A DNA stretch of 14,810 nt from Synergistaceae bacterium (GTDB lineage Bacteria > Synergistota > Synergistia > Synergistales > Aminobacteriaceae): the NCBI GenBank assembly GCA_017475805.1, contig JAFVEW010000239.1:1-14810 (forward strand), given 5' to 3'. The stretch's first letter is position 1, and each line of letters starts with the position of its first letter. The notes beneath the pieces are model-generated. The model saw only the letters and a program-made list of their open reading frames with translations. It had not been told where the DNA came from and ran no database searches. The position numbers and the translations under genes are program-made. This document shows positions 13,983 to 14,810 of the stretch, one piece after another.

Positions 13983-13989
13983 AAGGAGG
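13983..13989 (+). promoter_or_regulatory. Shine-Dalgarno for the PASTA-protein gene (TTG start)
   Basis: AAGGAGG, a full-strength site 10 nt before the TTG at 14000-14002. It fixes the start of a gene that otherwise lacks an obvious initiation codon. Confidence 0.7.
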
Positions 13990-13999
13990 CGAAATTAAT

Positions 14000-14810
14000 T
14001 TGAATTTTAAGAATCTAAAAAATAAAAAACGTCCCGGCGGCATTGTTAGTTTCGTCGTGTTTATGGTCGTCGTTACGATTTTTGCGTCAGGAGCTATAGC
14101 CGTCTATACGATTTTTATAAAACCTGAAAATAAATCCGCTGTGCCTCAATTAGTCGGAAGTTCGACATCAACGGCTGTCAGTGAAGCAGAAAAATTAGGT
14201 CTTGTTGTTCAGCTTGAACCTGTAGCTTCAACGATGCCCGAAGGAAGAGTCTTAGCTCAAAGTCCGCAGGCCGGAGAAAATTTGCGGAAAGGTCAAGTTA
14301 TTGTTTTGCAGGTAAGTCAAGGCGGTGAACTTCATCCGATCCCTGACGTCAAAGGCAAAACTTTAGCTAAAGCTCAAGAAGAAATTAAATCTCAAGGCTT
14401 TTCTCTCGGCGACGTAATTAGAATCAGCGAACCTAATGTTAAGCCCGGAACTGTAATAGCTCAGAGTCCCGCTGCTCCTGCAAGTGTTGCTTCGGGCCGA
14501 AAAATTGATTTACTCGTGCAGGCTGGAACTGCTCAAGCTGAAAATATCACAATCCCTGACGTTAATCGAATGACAGAAGACGAAGCCCGCAACGTTTTAG
14601 AGACCGGCGTAGTGAAAGTTCAGGGCGTCGATAGAGTTTACAGTCCTTTAGTTCCTGAAGGACTCGCTATCGAAACAAAGCCAGGCGCGGGAACTTTAAT
14701 AAAACCCGGGCAAGGCGTAATTTTGAAACTTGCTACGCAGCGAAGACCGGCAGGTTACAACGACGTCGACTCGAAAAAAAATACAGCTCAGACTCAAACT
14801 TCAAAGGGCA
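14000..14810 (+). CDS. Membrane-anchored PASTA-repeat protein, 3' end outside window
   Basis: 270 codons are visible and the frame is still open at the right edge. A short basic cytoplasmic start (MNFKNLKNKKRPGG) is followed by one transmembrane helix (about 15-40), giving an N-in topology. Three PASTA repeats follow at roughly residues 46-108, 112-176 and 183-246, each with a P-x-(L/V) entry, a helix containing A(E/Q)E or DEA, and the closing SPQAGE/SPAAPA/KPGAGT and KGQVIVLQV-like strand. A polar tail begins near 247. PASTA domains bind peptidoglycan fragments and normally occur on Ser/Thr kinases or penicillin-binding proteins; neither catalytic domain precedes them here, so this looks like a stand-alone envelope protein. 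The start is TTG (14000-14002), supported by AAGGAGG. It lies 27 bp after rsmB in the same direction. Confidence 0.88.
   Translation, partial: MNFKNLKNKKRPGGIVSFVVFMVVVTIFASGAIAVYTIFIKPENKSAVPQLVGSSTSTAVSEAEKLGLVVQLEPVASTMPEGRVLAQSPQAGENLRKGQVIVLQVSQGGELHPIPDVKGKTLAKAQEEIKSQGFSLGDVIRISEPNVKPGTVIAQSPAAPASVASGRKIDLLVQAGTAQAENITIPDVNRMTEDEARNVLETGVVKVQGVDRVYSPLVPEGLAIETKPGAGTLIKPGQGVILKLATQRRPAGYNDVDSKKNTAQTQTSKG

Noticed and set aside
1..14810. tRNA, rRNA, CRISPR array, IS element or riboswitch
   Set aside because: No cloverleaf, regular direct-repeat array, transposase frame or long structured leader was apparent by eye; intergenic gaps are all under about 130 bp.

Overview
The window is about 14.8 kb of AT-rich bacterial DNA, and it reads as a chromosomal region of a fermentative anaerobe. 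There are no tRNA or rRNA genes, no CRISPR array and no complete insertion sequence. Several things fit a low-GC gut-type anaerobe: an fchA-folD folate pair, a YugP-type membrane zinc peptidase next to rsmB, and a kinase-less PASTA protein after rsmB. A member of Synergistota is my best guess, with a clostridial Bacillota lineage as the alternative. This placement is inference from gene content and order only. TTG is common as a start codon (four genes), and TAG is an ordinary terminal stop (araD, araA, the kinase and recO).

Left end (1-2760, minus strand) is an accessory region. It holds the 5' part of a HigB/RelE-type toxin gene running off the left edge, a small secreted protein of unknown function whose 3' end overlaps the toxin start by 13 bp, and a large DUF262/DUF1524 (GmrSD-like) gene. 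The DUF262 gene is broken by an in-frame amber codon at 1111-1113. The same reading frame continues for 163 more codons, beginning with the conserved end of the DUF1524 domain. The catalytic His and Asn of that domain also look substituted. I read it as a decaying, or at least non-canonical, defence gene.

Centre (2857-9624, minus strand) is a tight five-gene catabolic operon, transcribed tkt, FGGY kinase, tal, araA, araD, with gaps of 3 to 24 bp. AraA, the kinase and AraD convert L-arabinose to D-xylulose 5-phosphate. Transketolase and transaldolase then move that carbon through the non-oxidative pentose phosphate pathway. A candidate promoter lies just upstream of tkt, and a clear hairpin-plus-U-tract terminator follows araD. 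No sugar transporter or regulator is in the window.

Right-centre (9698-11823, minus strand) is recO-fchA-folD. FolD lacks the lysine needed for its cyclohydrolase half-reaction, while the adjacent FchA is a dedicated methenyl-THF cyclohydrolase, so the two appear to split the job.

Right end (11951-14810, plus strand) is a divergent operon of a YugP-type membrane zinc metallopeptidase, the 16S rRNA m5C methyltransferase RsmB, and a membrane-anchored PASTA-repeat protein that runs off the right edge. The 127-bp gap between recO and the peptidase gene holds a perfect 10-bp palindrome that reads as a -10 box on both strands.
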